From: Saccopteryx bilineata
Taxonomy: Eukaryota > Chordata > Mammalia > Chiroptera > Emballonuridae
Assembly: GCF_036850765.1 (NCBI RefSeq)
Contig: NC_089493.1
Span: forward strand, 298,212,349 to 298,276,348
DNA length: 64,000 nt
Direction of reading: 5' to 3'
The position numbers and the translations under genes are program-made. Shown piece by piece: positions 23,503-35,544 of this stretch; the first letter of the stretch is position 1, and each line of letters starts with the position of its first letter. Below the pieces are notes generated by a model, which did not search any database, was not told where the DNA came from, and was given only the letters and a program-made list of their open reading frames with translations.

Positions 23503-23703
23503 CAGACTGGGCAAAGAAAACGGGCAAAGGGCCTGAATGGACACTTCTCCAGAGAGGATACACAGATGGCCAACAGACATATGAAAAAAATGCTCAACAT
23601 CACTAATCATCAGAGAAAAGCAAATTAAAACCATAATGAGATACCACCTCACACCTGTCAGAATGGCGCTTGTGAACAAAACAACACAGAGTAAGTGCTG
23701 GTA
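23503..23703 (+). mobile_element. L1 ORF2 3' part fragment
   Basis: GGGCCTGAATGGACACTTCT, ATACACAGATGGCCAACAGA, AATGCTCAACATCACTAATC and GAGATACCACCTCACACCTG match the C-terminal ORF2 coding region of mammalian L1. It is a short isolated piece. Confidence 0.85.
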
Positions 23704-24589
23704 ATCAGCCAGGCCCAAACCTCCTCACTTTTCACCGCGCCAGGGTGCCTCTTTGTAACCCTCCCCTGTACTTGAGAATGCCTTAAGCCAAACCTCAGAA
23801 CTGAATGGGCGGTTTTAATGCTTAAACTCATAGAATAATTCCTCAGTTCAAGCCCTGGCTTTTTGTCTTGCCCAAGGAGTAACCCTCCTTCTTAGCATTC
23901 ACACCCTTAGGGAAACCCCTCCTTTTCGTGTGCATGGGACCCGTGGCCTGCTTCTAATCCACAGAGCGTGACAAAAGGGATGGGCTGTCCCTTGCATGAC
24001 TGCAACGGGTACAGAAGATTTTGACTCCTGTTGTGCCAGGAGACTATTACCTCCCAGCTTGCGTATTCGGATAAGGCAAGCTGCCGTGTTGGAGAGGCAA
24101 CAGACAGGAGGAACGGAGGCCCTCTCACTCCATCCGCCATGAGGAATTGCAGCCTCCCAACAGCCACGTGAGTTTGAAAGCAGGTCCTGCCCCAGTTGGG
24201 CCTTGAGGCGGCCAAAGCGCTCACGGACACCTGGGTTGTAGCCTGGGAGAGACCCTGAGCCCCCTCACCCAGCTGAGCTCCGTCTGAATCCCTGACCCAC
24301 GGACACTGTGAGATAATACACGTGTGTTCTTCTAAGTTGCTGAGCTTCGTGGTCGTTTATTAAGAAGCAATAGATGACGAAGACACCAGAGGCTCGCTCT
24401 GTATCTTCAGGTGTCAGGCAGCATCAGACATGCATGTAACTGAGAGCAAGGTTCACAGTCCTCCAGAAATGTGCCCAGTCTGTGTTCAAGGGTGCAGGGT
24501 CCATAGCACGGCCATATCCTTCCTCAAAACGTACATCCTCAGTGTTTAAGAATACAACTTTTAATTAACATTTAAACGTAAGTTTTAGT

Positions 24590-24940
24590 TTATAATAAAG
24601 GAGAAGAGAAACCCTTAAATGTGCCCATCAACAGGGGAATGACAAAAAACAAGGTAACCAAAACACGGTAAGATTTGTTATTCATGAAGTCCACGAAGTG
24701 CTTAACTGCCATTTAAAAATAATAAAATAAGTCTATTGTATATATGATATATCTACTGACACGGCAAATATTCCGACACACACTGCTTATTGAAATTGGG
24801 GAAAAAAAAGCAATATCAAACAGAACTGTTTGATACATCGTTTATGTTTAAAAAGGAATCTACTCTACGCACGCACACACATGGATACATACATGTGACA
24901 TTTATCTCCAACAGAGACATAAACATGTAGGTAATGAAGA
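24590..24940 (+). mobile_element. Possible old L1 3' fragment
   Basis: AATGTGCCCATCAACAGGGG followed by AT-rich sequence and AAAAAGGAATCTACTCTACG resembles a decayed L1 3' end. Weak match. Confidence 0.4.
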
Positions 24941-24954
24941 ACACAACATAATGG

Positions 24955-25150
24955 TTAAGGACCAGGCTCTGGAATCAGACTCCTGGCATTCACCTTGCTG
25001 GTTATGTTGTCTGCGGGTCGTGCAGCCTTGTGACTATTTCTGAAATCCTTTCAGCCTCAGTTCCTCATCTGTAAGAAGAGAATTATAAAGCGATACTGTA
25101 AACAACATTCATATCATAGTGCTATGGGGATGACATGAGCTGAGGGGGCT
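24955..25150 (+). repeat. MIR-like SINE
   Basis: AGGACCAGGCTCTGGAATCA, CAGACTCCTGGCATTCACC, TCAGCCTCAGTTCCTCATC and GTAAGAAGAGAATTATAAAG follow the MIR consensus order and cover most of an element. Confidence 0.75.
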
Positions 25151-27539
25151 AGTGGGTGGTCCCTGTTATCAACACTACTGCGATGGTTATCATTGCTATT
25201 ATTATTATTGTTCTGGAAAGAGAGACACAAAGCTAAAATCAGTAATTACATCGAGAAGGGTACGGGGATAAGAGTCAAGGACTAAGGGGCTTTATACCTC
25301 TGCAGCATTTTCAGTTTTTGCAGGAACGAAGTTGCAGGCATTGCGTGACTCATGATCACCATCAATGGTACGGGGAGGCGGTACAGGTGCCCGGGTACCA
25401 CGTGGCACGAAGCAGGGAGTGGTCTGCTCTCTCCAAAGGCCGGGATGGTGTCCAGGCAGGCTTTGTGGAAAATCCCGCTTACTACAGTCACCCCCCCCAC
25501 CCCCCCACACACACACACTGATATTTTCTCTATATATAAGTGCTTCTCTGCCACCTTTGCCTCATGAAGCAGGCAAGGAGGCCCCTGTAAGTCCCCTACA
25601 GGTTGACGAAGGTCTTCCTGAGAGTCTGGGGCAGGCTCTCACGGGCTGTTCCCAAAGCTCCCTGAGATCCCGCTAGGAGGGCGGGCCAGTTGCCAGCCTT
25701 GGCCGGCCGGGCCTTCAAGGACACCGAGTGAGCTCTTCCAGCCTCGTTAATAAGCTCCCAATGAGCTGTCTTCTGACTCCTGGACGTTGCTGCTGACCAC
25801 TACAGAGGGCAACCTGGGTCTTTCTTGGGAAAGGGTCTGGCTGGTCATGGTCATCGACGACTACCTCTGTCCACCTACCTTCCCTTGTCTGCTTAGCCAG
25901 ACAGCGCCTTAGGCTGGCAGTGGGTGCCACCTGGCCTGAGGGGACCCACGGGAGGGCCTCTCAGTAACCCAGGGCCTTGGGGATCAGACCACATTTGGGC
26001 TCGAATTCTCTCCACATCCTGACCAACTGGGCTGAGTGCCTATTGTGAACGAGGGACAAATTCACCCGGAGGAAGCAAGTAAGTGGACCAATAAAGGTGG
26101 GAGGAAGCCAGGAGAAAAAACATTGATCAGCAGTCTCCTAATAACTTGTCTGTTTACCCTTCCCATGTATTGTCTCTTATTTAAATTTTTTTTTATTTTT
26201 TTATTTTTTTACTTTTATTACTCAACAGTCTTACGTCTTCACTATGATTAGCGACTATTTTCTTTATGAGAACACTGAGGCTCAGAGAGGTTCTGGGGCT
26301 TTCTCGATATTGCACAGCTCAGAAGCTAACGCGGTCAGACCCTGTTCCATGATGGCCGTTTTAATGTATGAGAAAACTGAGGTTGGGGAGATGGAGTGGC
26401 TTTCCCAGGGAGGGGACACATGACCAGACACGGTGCAGTCATGGTTTCTGAAGTCCACTGTTGAGTTCTTCCAGCTGGCGTGATGCCCAGAGAGACAGAA
26501 GCAGCATCTCAACCTCCTCCTCCTCCTCACTCACTTGAAGGCCGGACCGGACATTTCCTGCAAGCCGGTCTTGGATTCATCCGTAGTAGAATCAAACTGG
26601 GACTCGATTAAATGTGTGTCAAATGCAGATTCCTGAGCCCTGCCCCTGGTCTGGGAATCAGATGTTCTCCCCCGCCCCAAGTTCAGCAGTCTGCACTTAA
26701 AAACAAAATACCCAGAAAGAGTCTCGTGGGCCCTGAAGCTGGTGTTCACATCAAGGGCGTCGGCCCGTCTTGACTGCCACGTCTTGATCGCGATCCGTGA
26801 AGGACAAGGAGCTTTTGAAAGAGGCTTATTTTACATTCGGGAGTCAGATTGTTAAATTCATTATCATGTTTCATTTGTGGAGTCCATTTATGTCCTCTTG
26901 ATCGGTGCCCTAATGCTGGCCAGCCAAGAATCTTTGGCTGGCTGTTCAGTCTCCCCGGCCACTCTCCTCGCCCGGGGTTTTGAGAAGAATCTGGTCGGGG
27001 CGCTGAAGCAGTGATTTTCAACCGCTGTGCCACCGGAACTTTTAAAGCATGCAATACCTGTCTATTTAGTCAGCGGCACTGACCTCTTTTCTCTTAGATT
27101 GTCGAGTAATAAAAATGACATCAGCCAACACCATTGCTGTCTGGCTGTGAATGAATCAAAATTATCCCTATTTTGTCAGATCGGCACACACACACACACA
27201 CACACACACAAAATATATATGTATGTATGTATGTATTTTTGGTGTGTCACAGAATTTTAATAATTGGTTTATGTGTGCCATAAGATGAAAAAGGTTGGAA
27301 GTTGCTGCCAGACTCCCCAGGTTTAAATCCCTGCTCCCCCAGTCTCCAGCTGTGCCCCTGTGACCCTCTCTAGATCTGTTTCCTCACCCGCCCAATGGGG
27401 TGGTGACAGTTCACCCCTCACAGGGATGTGCGGGTGTTAAACATGCTCATTGAAGGAAAGCTTATAGAAGACCGTCTGGTGTAGAGTAATTTGTAACTTC
27501 ATAAAGGTTAGCTATTGATATTAAAATCTAGATTTCCAG
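25151..27539. other. Intergenic sequence, no gene
   Basis: Unique and old-repeat sequence without a recognisable gene. 26270-26450 has a GAGGCTCAGAGAGGTTCTGG stretch of MIR type. 26560-26730 resembles a decayed hAT-Charlie element (AAATGCAGATTCCTGAGCCC). 27295-27490 looks MIR-like. Short frames here lack supporting features. Confidence 0.45.
27184..27238. repeat. (CA)n-(TATG)n microsatellite
   Basis: About 12 CA units followed by ATAT and GTAT units. Confidence 0.9.
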
Positions 27540-27540
27540 G

Positions 27541-27907
27541 TTTATTTATTTATTTTTAGCAAGAGAGACAGAGAAAAGGACAGATAGGGGCAGACAGACA
27601 GGAAGGGAGAGCGATGAGAAGCATCAATTCTTCATTGTGGCATCTTAGTTGTTCATTGATTGCTTTCTCATATGTGCCTTGATGGGGGGGGCTACAGCAG
27701 AGTGAGTGACCCTTTGTTCAAGTCAGCGACCTTGGGCTTCAAGCCGGTGACCATGGGGTCATGTCTGTGATCCCACGCTCAAGCCTGTGATCCCACACTC
27801 ACTCAAGCTGGTGAGCCAGTGCTCAAGCCATCAACCTTGGGGATTCAAGCCTGGGTCCTCTACATCCCAGTCCAACGCTCCATCCACTGTGCCACCGCCT
27901 GGTCAGG
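27541..27907 (-). mobile_element. Long tRNA-derived bat SINE (CCTGACCAGGCGG type), minus strand
   Basis: Reverse complement of the family at 37413 and 37871: ATTTATTTATTTTTAGC tail, GAGAAGCATCAATTCTTCAT, TTGTTCATTGATTGCTTTC, internal CAAGCC repeats, and the head ending in GTGCCACCGCCTGGTCAGG. Confidence 0.9.
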
Positions 27908-30148
27908 CTAGTTTTGTTTTGTTTTTTATGTAGCCGTGGCAACACCTCCCTCCCTGGACCGAGTGGTAACTGCCCACCATGGATTGACGGGGTCGCTGCT
28001 GTCTTCCCACATAGAGCACCGAATCTTCGCGCCGTCCCTCACGGGCATCCTTCAGCGGGCCTGCGGGCCTCGGGCCTCGGCACTGGTAACCCTGAGGGCC
28101 TGATTGAAAGGACATGTCCCCATCATGGCTCCTTTTCGGCATCAGGGGCTCCGACACCCTTATTCCAAAGCTCCAGCTCAAGTCTTCCCCGGCCGGGGGC
28201 TCCCCAGGCCTCGGCACCCACGTTTCTGGGGACGGACCTGGAAGAAGATGCTCCTTTAAACCCGAACTCCTGCTTTCGTGCCCAGGAGAGTGGCTCGCCC
28301 CTCCCCTCTGCAGCGCCGGCTCTGTCTAGCAGGACCGCGGCCGAAACTCAGTGATAACACACCATCCTGCGCTCGAAATATTGATTACGTACAAACCGAG
28401 CGGCAGTTCTGGAGTGGTCCTCCGAAGGTCGGCTCCCCTGGCTCACTCACCCTCTCTGCTAGTTTAAGCTTAAAGGTCACTTCCTCCAGGATGCCTCCCT
28501 GGCCTGAAGAGAATGAATGAGCAGCCCCTCCCCCTACGTGCTCCCTGTCCCTAAAGTCTCTGCTGTCCCAGCACTGACCACACTGGGTCTGGGAACCTGT
28601 CCACTGTCTCCCCTTATAAACCAGGAGACCCATCAGGTCAGAGTCTGTGCTGTTCACCACTGGATCCTCGGCACCGGACAAAATATTATCCCGTTCGGCG
28701 CTCGATAAATATTTGTGCGCTGGATGACCGAAAACGGGGATTCTGTTGAAATTGAGAAGAGGGCCCCAAATCCCATTTATAAAAGGAGAAAGAGAAATTA
28801 AGTCTATTGCACACAAAAACTAAGGGATATCTCAAAGTGAATATCCCCTATTTTTGGTGAGCAGTGTAGTCACCGAGCGCCTGACCTACGACCTGTGACA
28901 CTTCCCAACCACGGTTGGAAGCAGGCATTGTAAAGCCCTTTTACAAGGGAGACATCTGAGGTTCAGAAAGGGTAACAGCTGGGTCTGAGGCGACGGAGCC
29001 GGAGCTCGGGTCTCGGCAAAGGTTCTCTGTGAAGGCGCCAGCTGGTGGCTCTTTCGGGGTCGTGTTCCTACCGCCTCTGTGGCGACCACTCAGCTCCGGT
29101 AACAGCACAGAAGCTACAATACATAAATCCATGGGCTTGGCTGTGTGCACAGTAAAGTTTTATTCACAAAGCAGGCAGCGGGCAGGCTCCGCCCCGTGGG
29201 CTGCCTGCAGTGGGTGAGCCCTTGAGCTACGGGAACACTGCTCTAAGGAAGGATTGAACCCGGGTCTGTCCATTACGTGCTCGACCCCGGCAGACGAAAA
29301 GCTGGAGAAAGACAGAGGACCAGCAGACCTGGGAGAGCCCCAGGAAGGGATGTGTATTTGGGGGAGAAACAGAGACAATTTCGTCAACCGGATCATTGAC
29401 GCTCACTTATGTTGTTGTGGTGGTGGTGGTTGTCTACTCCTCCAGTAAACACTTATTGAGCACCTGCTGTGTACGCAGCCTCCGCTAAGTACTCAGGGGC
29501 TTCAAACATGAATAAGGTCAGTCTCTGGCCCCTCAGCCTGAAGGGTAGTGAGTGGAGTGACGTGGGGAATTTTATCTCAGCCATTAAATGTTCACTGAGC
29601 ACCGAGACGTCCTGGAGGTGAGACCGCAGCGCTGAGCACATCGAGGCTCAGTCTCCTGCTCTCCGGGGCAACCTGCAGCCCAGCTGCTTAAAGGGACGTG
29701 AAATAATCATCACAGAGAAAAAGATCTAATTACAAACGGGGGTAAAGGCCACGAAGGAAGAGGATGTGATGCTACGACAGAGAATGACAAGAGCCAAGGC
29801 GTCGAGGCTGGGGGACAGGGAGGAACCCTCGGAGGGATGCAAAACGCCCCCGGAACTGAGGCAGCCCAGGGCAGATGCAGTCAGAGGGAGGGGCTGGGAG
29901 GGGCTGCTGCTCGCTGTGACCTTTCAGCCCCCCTTGGAAGGGTCTGTGAATCTGCAAAGGGCAGGGGCCAGGCTGCCAGGTGCCCCTGCAGGAGCTGCGC
30001 ACGGCACACAAGTTTCGGGGGGTGATTTCCTGTTGACACGGTACAGGTGGCGTCCCCTAGGATTGTGACAGTTCAGGGTGTGACAGCATCCCCTAGGATT
30101 GTAACAGTTGTACAAGACCGTGTAGCAAACCTGTTCTGCGAGGGGGAG
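27908..30148. other. Intergenic sequence, no gene
   Basis: GC-moderate sequence with MIR-like pieces (for example 28915-28985, ACATCTGAGGTTCAGAAAGG) and no recognised gene. Several overlapping open frames of 60-146 codons occur on both strands with no recognisable product. Confidence 0.45.
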
Positions 30149-30731
30149 GAAAGCATTCCTGCAGGGGGCAGCAGGGAGCAGCAGCGGGCGGCAGGGGGCG
30201 GCAGCGGGCGGCAGGGAGCGGCAGGGGGCGGCAGCGGGCGGCAGGGGGCGGCAGGGGGCGGCAGCGGGCGGCAGGGGGCGGCAGGGGGCGGCAGCGGGCG
30301 GCAGGGGGCGGCAGGGGGCGGCAGCGGGCGGCAGGGGCCGGCAGGGGGCGGCAGGGGCCGGCAGGGGCCGGCAGGGGGCGGCAGGGAGCAGCAGCGGGCG
30401 GCAGGGGGCGGCAGGGGGCGGCAGCGGGCGGCAGGGGGCGGCAGGGGGCGGCAGGGGGCGGCAGAGGGCGGCAGGGGCCGGCAGGGGCCGGCAGGGGGCG
30501 GCAGGGGCCGGCAGGGGGCGGCAGGGGGCGGCAGGGGGCGGCAGGGGGCGGCAGCGGGCGGCAGCGGGCGGCAGGGGGCGGCAGCGGGCGGCAGGGGGTG
30601 GCAGGGGCCGGCAGGGGCCGGCAGCGGGCGGCAGGGGCCGGCAGGGGCCGGCAGCGGGCGGCAGCGGGCGGCAGGGGGCGGCAGCGGGCGGCAGGGGCCG
30701 GCAGCGGGCGGCAGCGGGCGGCAGGGGGCAG
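30149..30731. repeat. 10-bp G-rich minisatellite (GGCAGGGGGC)n
   Basis: About 58 units of a decamer, GGCAGGGGGC, with the variants GGCAGCGGGC, GGCAGGGGCC and GGCAGGGAGC mixed along the array. The + strand is G-rich, with G runs every few bases, so it has strong G-quadruplex potential. Open frames through it read Gly/Arg/Gln/Ala or Pro/Leu/Cys/Arg repeats and are not considered genes. Confidence 0.97.
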
Positions 30732-31427
30732 AGTGGCAGCCGGAGCCCCTCCTGTCATCAGGACCGCAGGCACACTGCCCTGGCTGACCTGCTGCCTCTG
30801 CTCCCCTGGGGTGGCCCTTGTGCCTGGTGGGGCTTCCTGGGGTTCCCTCCGCAGCTGTGATGAATGTCCCCTCGTTGCCTGTGTCGATCCCCCCTGGTGA
30901 GGCGCTGGCCAGAGGCCTCATCAACCCTCCTCCTGGCTGCAGTGTGTTAAGTGGGTCCTCCGCCCCGAACCTCTTTCTCCAGCTCAGTGAGCTGGCGGCA
31001 GCAGCTTGCTGATACAAAGTTCCTATTTATTGAACCGGGTCGCCCTCAGCCTGCCCCTGCGTGTCTGACCCGCTTGTCCCGGTGGCTGGGACCGCCCTGG
31101 AGGATGGCGAGGCAGCTTTATTGGTGGGCAGCCCTTTTGCTGATGGTTGATTCTTAGTAAGAAGTTCCCACGGACCCTGGTTCTTTGGGTATAGGGCAGC
31201 TTTTCACCTAACGACCCTCCACTAGGCTGAACAAGGGAAGGTCAGGGCGGGGTTCCCCGGGGAGTGGGGCAAAGGAGGAAATCTGAGGAAAACAGGGAAT
31301 GGTGGAGCAGAGAACGCAGCCACTCTCTACAGGGAACGGCCCTCTGCAGTCCCCATCCCTCTGTCCTGTGCAAACGAGAGCCTGGTGGTACCGGAGGTTC
31401 CGTTCTCCTGAAACTTGGAGAAAGGAC

Positions 31428-31462
<35 letters not shown>

Positions 31463-31470
31463 CGCGCGCT
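31428..31470. repeat. (TG)n-(CG)n alternating purine-pyrimidine tract
   Basis: About 13 TG units run straight into about 7-8 CG units. This is a simple repeat with the sequence pattern of Z-DNA. Confidence 0.93.
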
Positions 31471-32065
31471 TGTGGAATACCTCCATTTTAATACCTGCAA
31501 TTAACCCTTGAGACTGTTTTTAACACCGTGCCGCCAAACACACTGCGTCGAGAGGTCGAATCCACCTCTTGGGCTCCCTCCCGGTTGGCAGTTTCCAAGC
31601 TAAGGAAAGCGAAACGTCTGAACACCAGGCAGCTTCTCCTTGTGGGAACCACGGGCAGCCAGCTCTTCCTGGGTGATAGGACTGGAGCAGTTCAGAAAAC
31701 AGGACCAGAAGCCAGAGGGCCCTGAGGTCAGTGCACAGGGCTCACGCCCCGTGTGGTCTCGAGCGGGTCCTCCAGCGGCCGCCCCTCAGATCCCCTCTCT
31801 GCAAACGGGAGAGAAGCCCGCCTCCTGCGCAGGGCTGCCTCCTGCGACTCAGAGAACCATCGCTCTGGGACGCGCTCTGACCCACCGCGGCGTGAGCACA
31901 GTGGAGGCACAGACGTTAAGAGCCAAGGCGCGGTTATCCGTGCACCCTCCCTGCATTGCCACCACATCCCGAGAGCGGAGCCTCCACCAGCCCTGGTCCC
32001 TCGGAGACAGTGAGGGGAGACCCCCGGGCAGGCTCTGCGCAGACTCGCAGCTCGAGTCAAAAACA

Positions 32066-33512
32066 GGTTTCTGTGGAGCCACTGAGTACTCGGGGGTCCT
32101 GTGGAGCCATTGAGTACTCGGGGGTCCTGTGGAGCCATTGAGTACTCGGGGGTCCTGTGGAGCCACTGAGTACTTGGGGGTTCTTGTGGAGCCACTGAGT
32201 ACTCGGGGGTCTTGGGGAGCCACTGAGTACTTGGGGGCCTTGGGGAGCCACTGAATACTTGGGGGTTCTTGTGGAGCCATTGAGTACTTGGGGGTCCTGT
32301 GGAGCCATTGAGTACTTGGGGGTCCTGTGGAGCCACTGAGTACTTGGGGGTCCTGTGGAGCCACTGAGTACTTGGGGGTCCTGTGGAGCCACTGAGTACT
32401 TGGGGGTCTTGTGGAGCCACTGAGTACTTGGGGGTCTTGGGGAGCCACTGAGTACTTGGGGGTCCTGTGGAGCCATTGAGTACTTGGGGGTCCTGTGGAG
32501 CCATTGAGTACTTGGGGGTCTTGGGGAGCCACTGAGTACTTGGGGGTCCTGTGCAGCCACTGAGTACTTGGGGGTCCTGTGGAGCCACTGAGTACTTGGG
32601 GGTCTTGTGGAGCCATTGAGTACTTGGGGGTCCTGTGGAGCCACTGAGTACTTGGGGGTCTTGTGGAGCCACTGAGTACTCGGGGTTCCTGTGGAGCCAC
32701 TGAGTACTCGGGGGTCTTGTGGAGCCACTGAGTACTCGGGGTTCCTGTGGAGCCACTGAGTACTCGGGGTTCCTGTGGAGCCACTGAGTACTCGGGGTTC
32801 CTGTGGAGCCACTGAGTACTCGGGGGTCCTGTGGAGCCATTGAGTACTCGGGGGTTCTTGTGGAGCCATTGAGTACTCGGGGGTCCTGTGGAGCCATTGA
32901 GTACTTGGGGGTCCTGTGGAGCCATTGAGTACTCGGGGGTCCTGTGGAGCCATTGAGTACTTGGGGTTCCTGATGAGCCACTGAGTACTTGGGGGTCCTG
33001 TGGAGCCACTGAGTACTTGGGGGTTTTGTGGAGCCATTGAGTATTTGGGGGTCCTGTGGAGCCATTGAGTACTTGGGGTTCCTGTGGAGCCACTGAGTAC
33101 TTGGGGGTCCTGTGGAGCCATTGAGTACTTGGGGGTCCTGTGGAGCCACTGAGTACTTGGGGTTCCTGTGGAGCCACTGAGTACTTGGGGGTCCTGTGGA
33201 GCCATTGAGTACTTGGGGGTCCTGTGGAGCCACTGAGTACTCGGGGGTCCTGTGGAGCCATTGAGTACTTGGGGGTCCTGTGGAGCCATTGAGTACTTGG
33301 GGGTCTTGGGGAGCCACTGAGTAATTGGGGGTCTTGGGGAGCCACTGAATACTTGGGGGTTCTTGTGGAGCCATTGAGTACTTGGGGGTCCTGTGGAGCC
33401 ATTGAGTACTCGGGGGTCCTGTGGAGCCACTGAGTACTTGGGGTTCTTGTGGAGCCATTGAGTACTTGGGGGTCTTGAGGAGCCACTGAGTACTTGGGGG
33501 TTCTTGTGGTTT
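32066..33512. repeat. 28-bp minisatellite, about 51 units
   Basis: Head-to-tail units of GTGGAGCCACTGAGTACTTG plus GGGGTCCT, with variants CATTGAG, ACTCGG, CTTGTGG, CTTGGGG and GGGTTCC. As 28 is not a multiple of 3, all three minus-strand frames stay open across the array, giving three overlapping frames of 489-579 codons. This is a repeat effect, not a gene. Confidence 0.97.
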
Positions 33513-34197
33513 GCAGCAAAACCCACCTTATCCCGACGGACATGGTTCTCATTAAGTTGTTGTGAGTCGAATTAACTAACAAATACATACAGAACGGTGC
33601 CTAGAACCTGGTAGGCCTTTGTGTTAATCAGCTCTGTTAGATATCCGATAACCCCGAAATCGCAGTGGCTCACAACCGCAGGTGTTGACTTCTCGAACCC
33701 ATGATCAAGGTTGTTAGCTGCCGGCTGGCATGAGCTCTGAGACGCCGTGCTCGCGGCAGGAGGGAGAGAACAGGAGAGTTGGCGGAAACACGCAGGAGGT
33801 TTACACATCTGTTCAGCGTCCGTCCCATCTCACCCAAGGCCACGTGGGCCAGAGCAGGTCACAGGGTCAAGCCCAGCGTCCGTCAGCTTGTGCAGCAATC
33901 ACACGGCAACAGGCAGGAAGGTCGAGTCCTCTTCCTGGAAAGCGGATGATTGGGGAAAATTAATTATAAAACCTCACACAGCCCTCAGGGAACAGTAACT
34001 ATTTAGGCTTTTCATATATGGCCGAAGGAGCCAGCAGGAAGAGGGTTGGGCTCAGAGGGGCAGAGATGCACGGAAGGACGGAAAGAATGATTGAGGTCCG
34101 TTTCCTTCCCGGCGGGGCCTTGGGAGATCAGCGCTGGAAGGAGCGGCAGAAGGCACCTGTTTCAAAGGGGCAGAGAATCGAGCATCATTCCAGGTCC
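33513..34197. other. Spacer between two minisatellites
   Basis: Non-repetitive or old-repeat sequence. 33620-33940 (CGAAATCGCAGTGGCTCACA and GCCACGTGGGCC) may be an ancient interspersed repeat that I cannot name. No gene is seen. Confidence 0.4.
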
Positions 34198-34853
34198 ACA
34201 GGATGACACAGGACCCAGAGTGACTGAGACAGGTCTCCCTGCACTGTGACCAGGACACAGCCAGAGGGGACTCGGGTACACAGGATGACACAGGACCCAG
34301 AGTGACTGAGACGGGTCTCCCTGCACTGTGACCAGGACACAGCCAGAGGGGACTCGGGTACACAGGATGACACAGGACCCAGAGTGACTGAGACAGGTCT
34401 CCCTGCACTGCGACCAGGACACAGCCAGAAGGGACTCAGGTACACAGGATGACACAGGACCCAGAGTGACTGAGACGGGTCTCCCTGCACTGTGACCAGG
34501 ACACAGCCAGAGGGGACTCGGGTACACAGGATGACACAGGACCCAGAGTGACTGAGACAGGTCTCCCTGCACTGTGACCAGGACACAGCCAGAGGGGACT
34601 CGGGTACACAGGATGACACAGGACCCAGAGTGACTGAGACGGGTCTCCCTGCACTGTGACCAGGACACAGCCAGAGGGGACTCGGGTACACAGGATGACA
34701 CAGGACCCAGAGTGACTGAGACAGGTCTCCCTGCACTGCGACCAGGACACAGCCAGAAGGGACTCGGGTACACAGGATGACACAGGACCCAGAGTGACTG
34801 AGACAGGTCTCCCTGCACTGTGACCAGGACACAGCCAGAAGGGACTCGGATAC
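34198..34853. repeat. 82-bp minisatellite, 8 units
   Basis: Eight units of 82 bp starting ACACAGGATGACACAGGACC. Units differ at three diagnostic spots: ACAGG/ACGGG, TGTGACC/TGCGACC and AGAGGGG/AGAAGGG. Units 1-3 share their states with units 5-7, indicating block duplication of four units. Minus-strand open frames are artefacts. Confidence 0.97.
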
Positions 34854-35354
34854 AGTGCTATTTCAGCACCTCAGGGGTCTATCTATTTTGTGGGGAAGGA
34901 GTAACAACATGACCGGGGGTTGGCAATCTTAGCGGAATAAGTCCCTCCACCACAGTGTCGGCCCCTCCTCTCCTGCCTCGTCAGACGGCCACGATCAGCC
35001 AGAGGACGCGGAGCAGGAGCCCAGAGGACTGGTCAGGAGGTCACGTGACAGCCCAGGACTTGGAGTGGGGGGTGGAGGGGACTCTGGGACAGGATCCCTG
35101 GGGCTCCGCACCCTGAAGGTAAGTCCACGAGCCAGCAAAAGCCCCCGACTGTCCCCAAAAAGAAGCTGTTAATTCTCCCCAGCGGCTGCTGGACCTTATG
35201 AAGCCAGGTCACTAGTGAAACAGCCTATTGGCCCGGGCAAGAACACACACAAATGAAAGAACTGTCTCTAGATGGAAGATGCAGAGAGCATCTCTGACCA
35301 GGGGCTTTCCCCCACCCTCCAGGCCGGGATGAGGAAGAATGCTGCCAGAAGGGG
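34854..35354. other. Intergenic sequence, no gene
   Basis: Unique sequence between the 82-bp array and the next SINE. No gene or recognisable repeat. Confidence 0.45.
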
Positions 35355-35525
35355 CCTGACCTGTGCTAGCACAGGGGACAGGGCATCGACCTGGAACGCT
35401 GAGGTCACCGGTTCGAAACTCTGGGCTTGCCCGGTCAAGGCACATATGGGAGATGATGCTTCCTGCTCCTTCCCCCTTCTCTCTCTCTCTCTCTCTCTCC
35501 TTTCTAAAATGAATAAATAAAATAT
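35355..35525 (+). mobile_element. Short bat SINE (CCTGACCTGTG type)
   Basis: CCTGACCTGTGCTAGCACAG head, GGTTCGAAACTCTGGGCTTG, TGATGCTTCCTGCTCCTTCC, CT stretch and TCTAAAATGAATAAATAAAA tail. Confidence 0.9.
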
Positions 35526-35544
35526 TCTTTTAAAAAATGCTGCA

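Noticed and set aside
30047..31017. Long open frames of Gly/Arg/Gln and Pro/Cys/Leu repeats on both strands
   Set aside because: Direct translation of the GGCAGGGGGC decamer array; low-complexity artefact.
31728..33588. Three overlapping minus-strand open frames of 489-579 codons
   Set aside because: They run through the 28-bp array in all three frames, so they reflect the repeat unit lacking stops on that strand. There is no gene-like start, domain or splice context.
34162..34832. Minus-strand frames of more than 200 codons
   Set aside because: They translate the 82-bp tandem array only.
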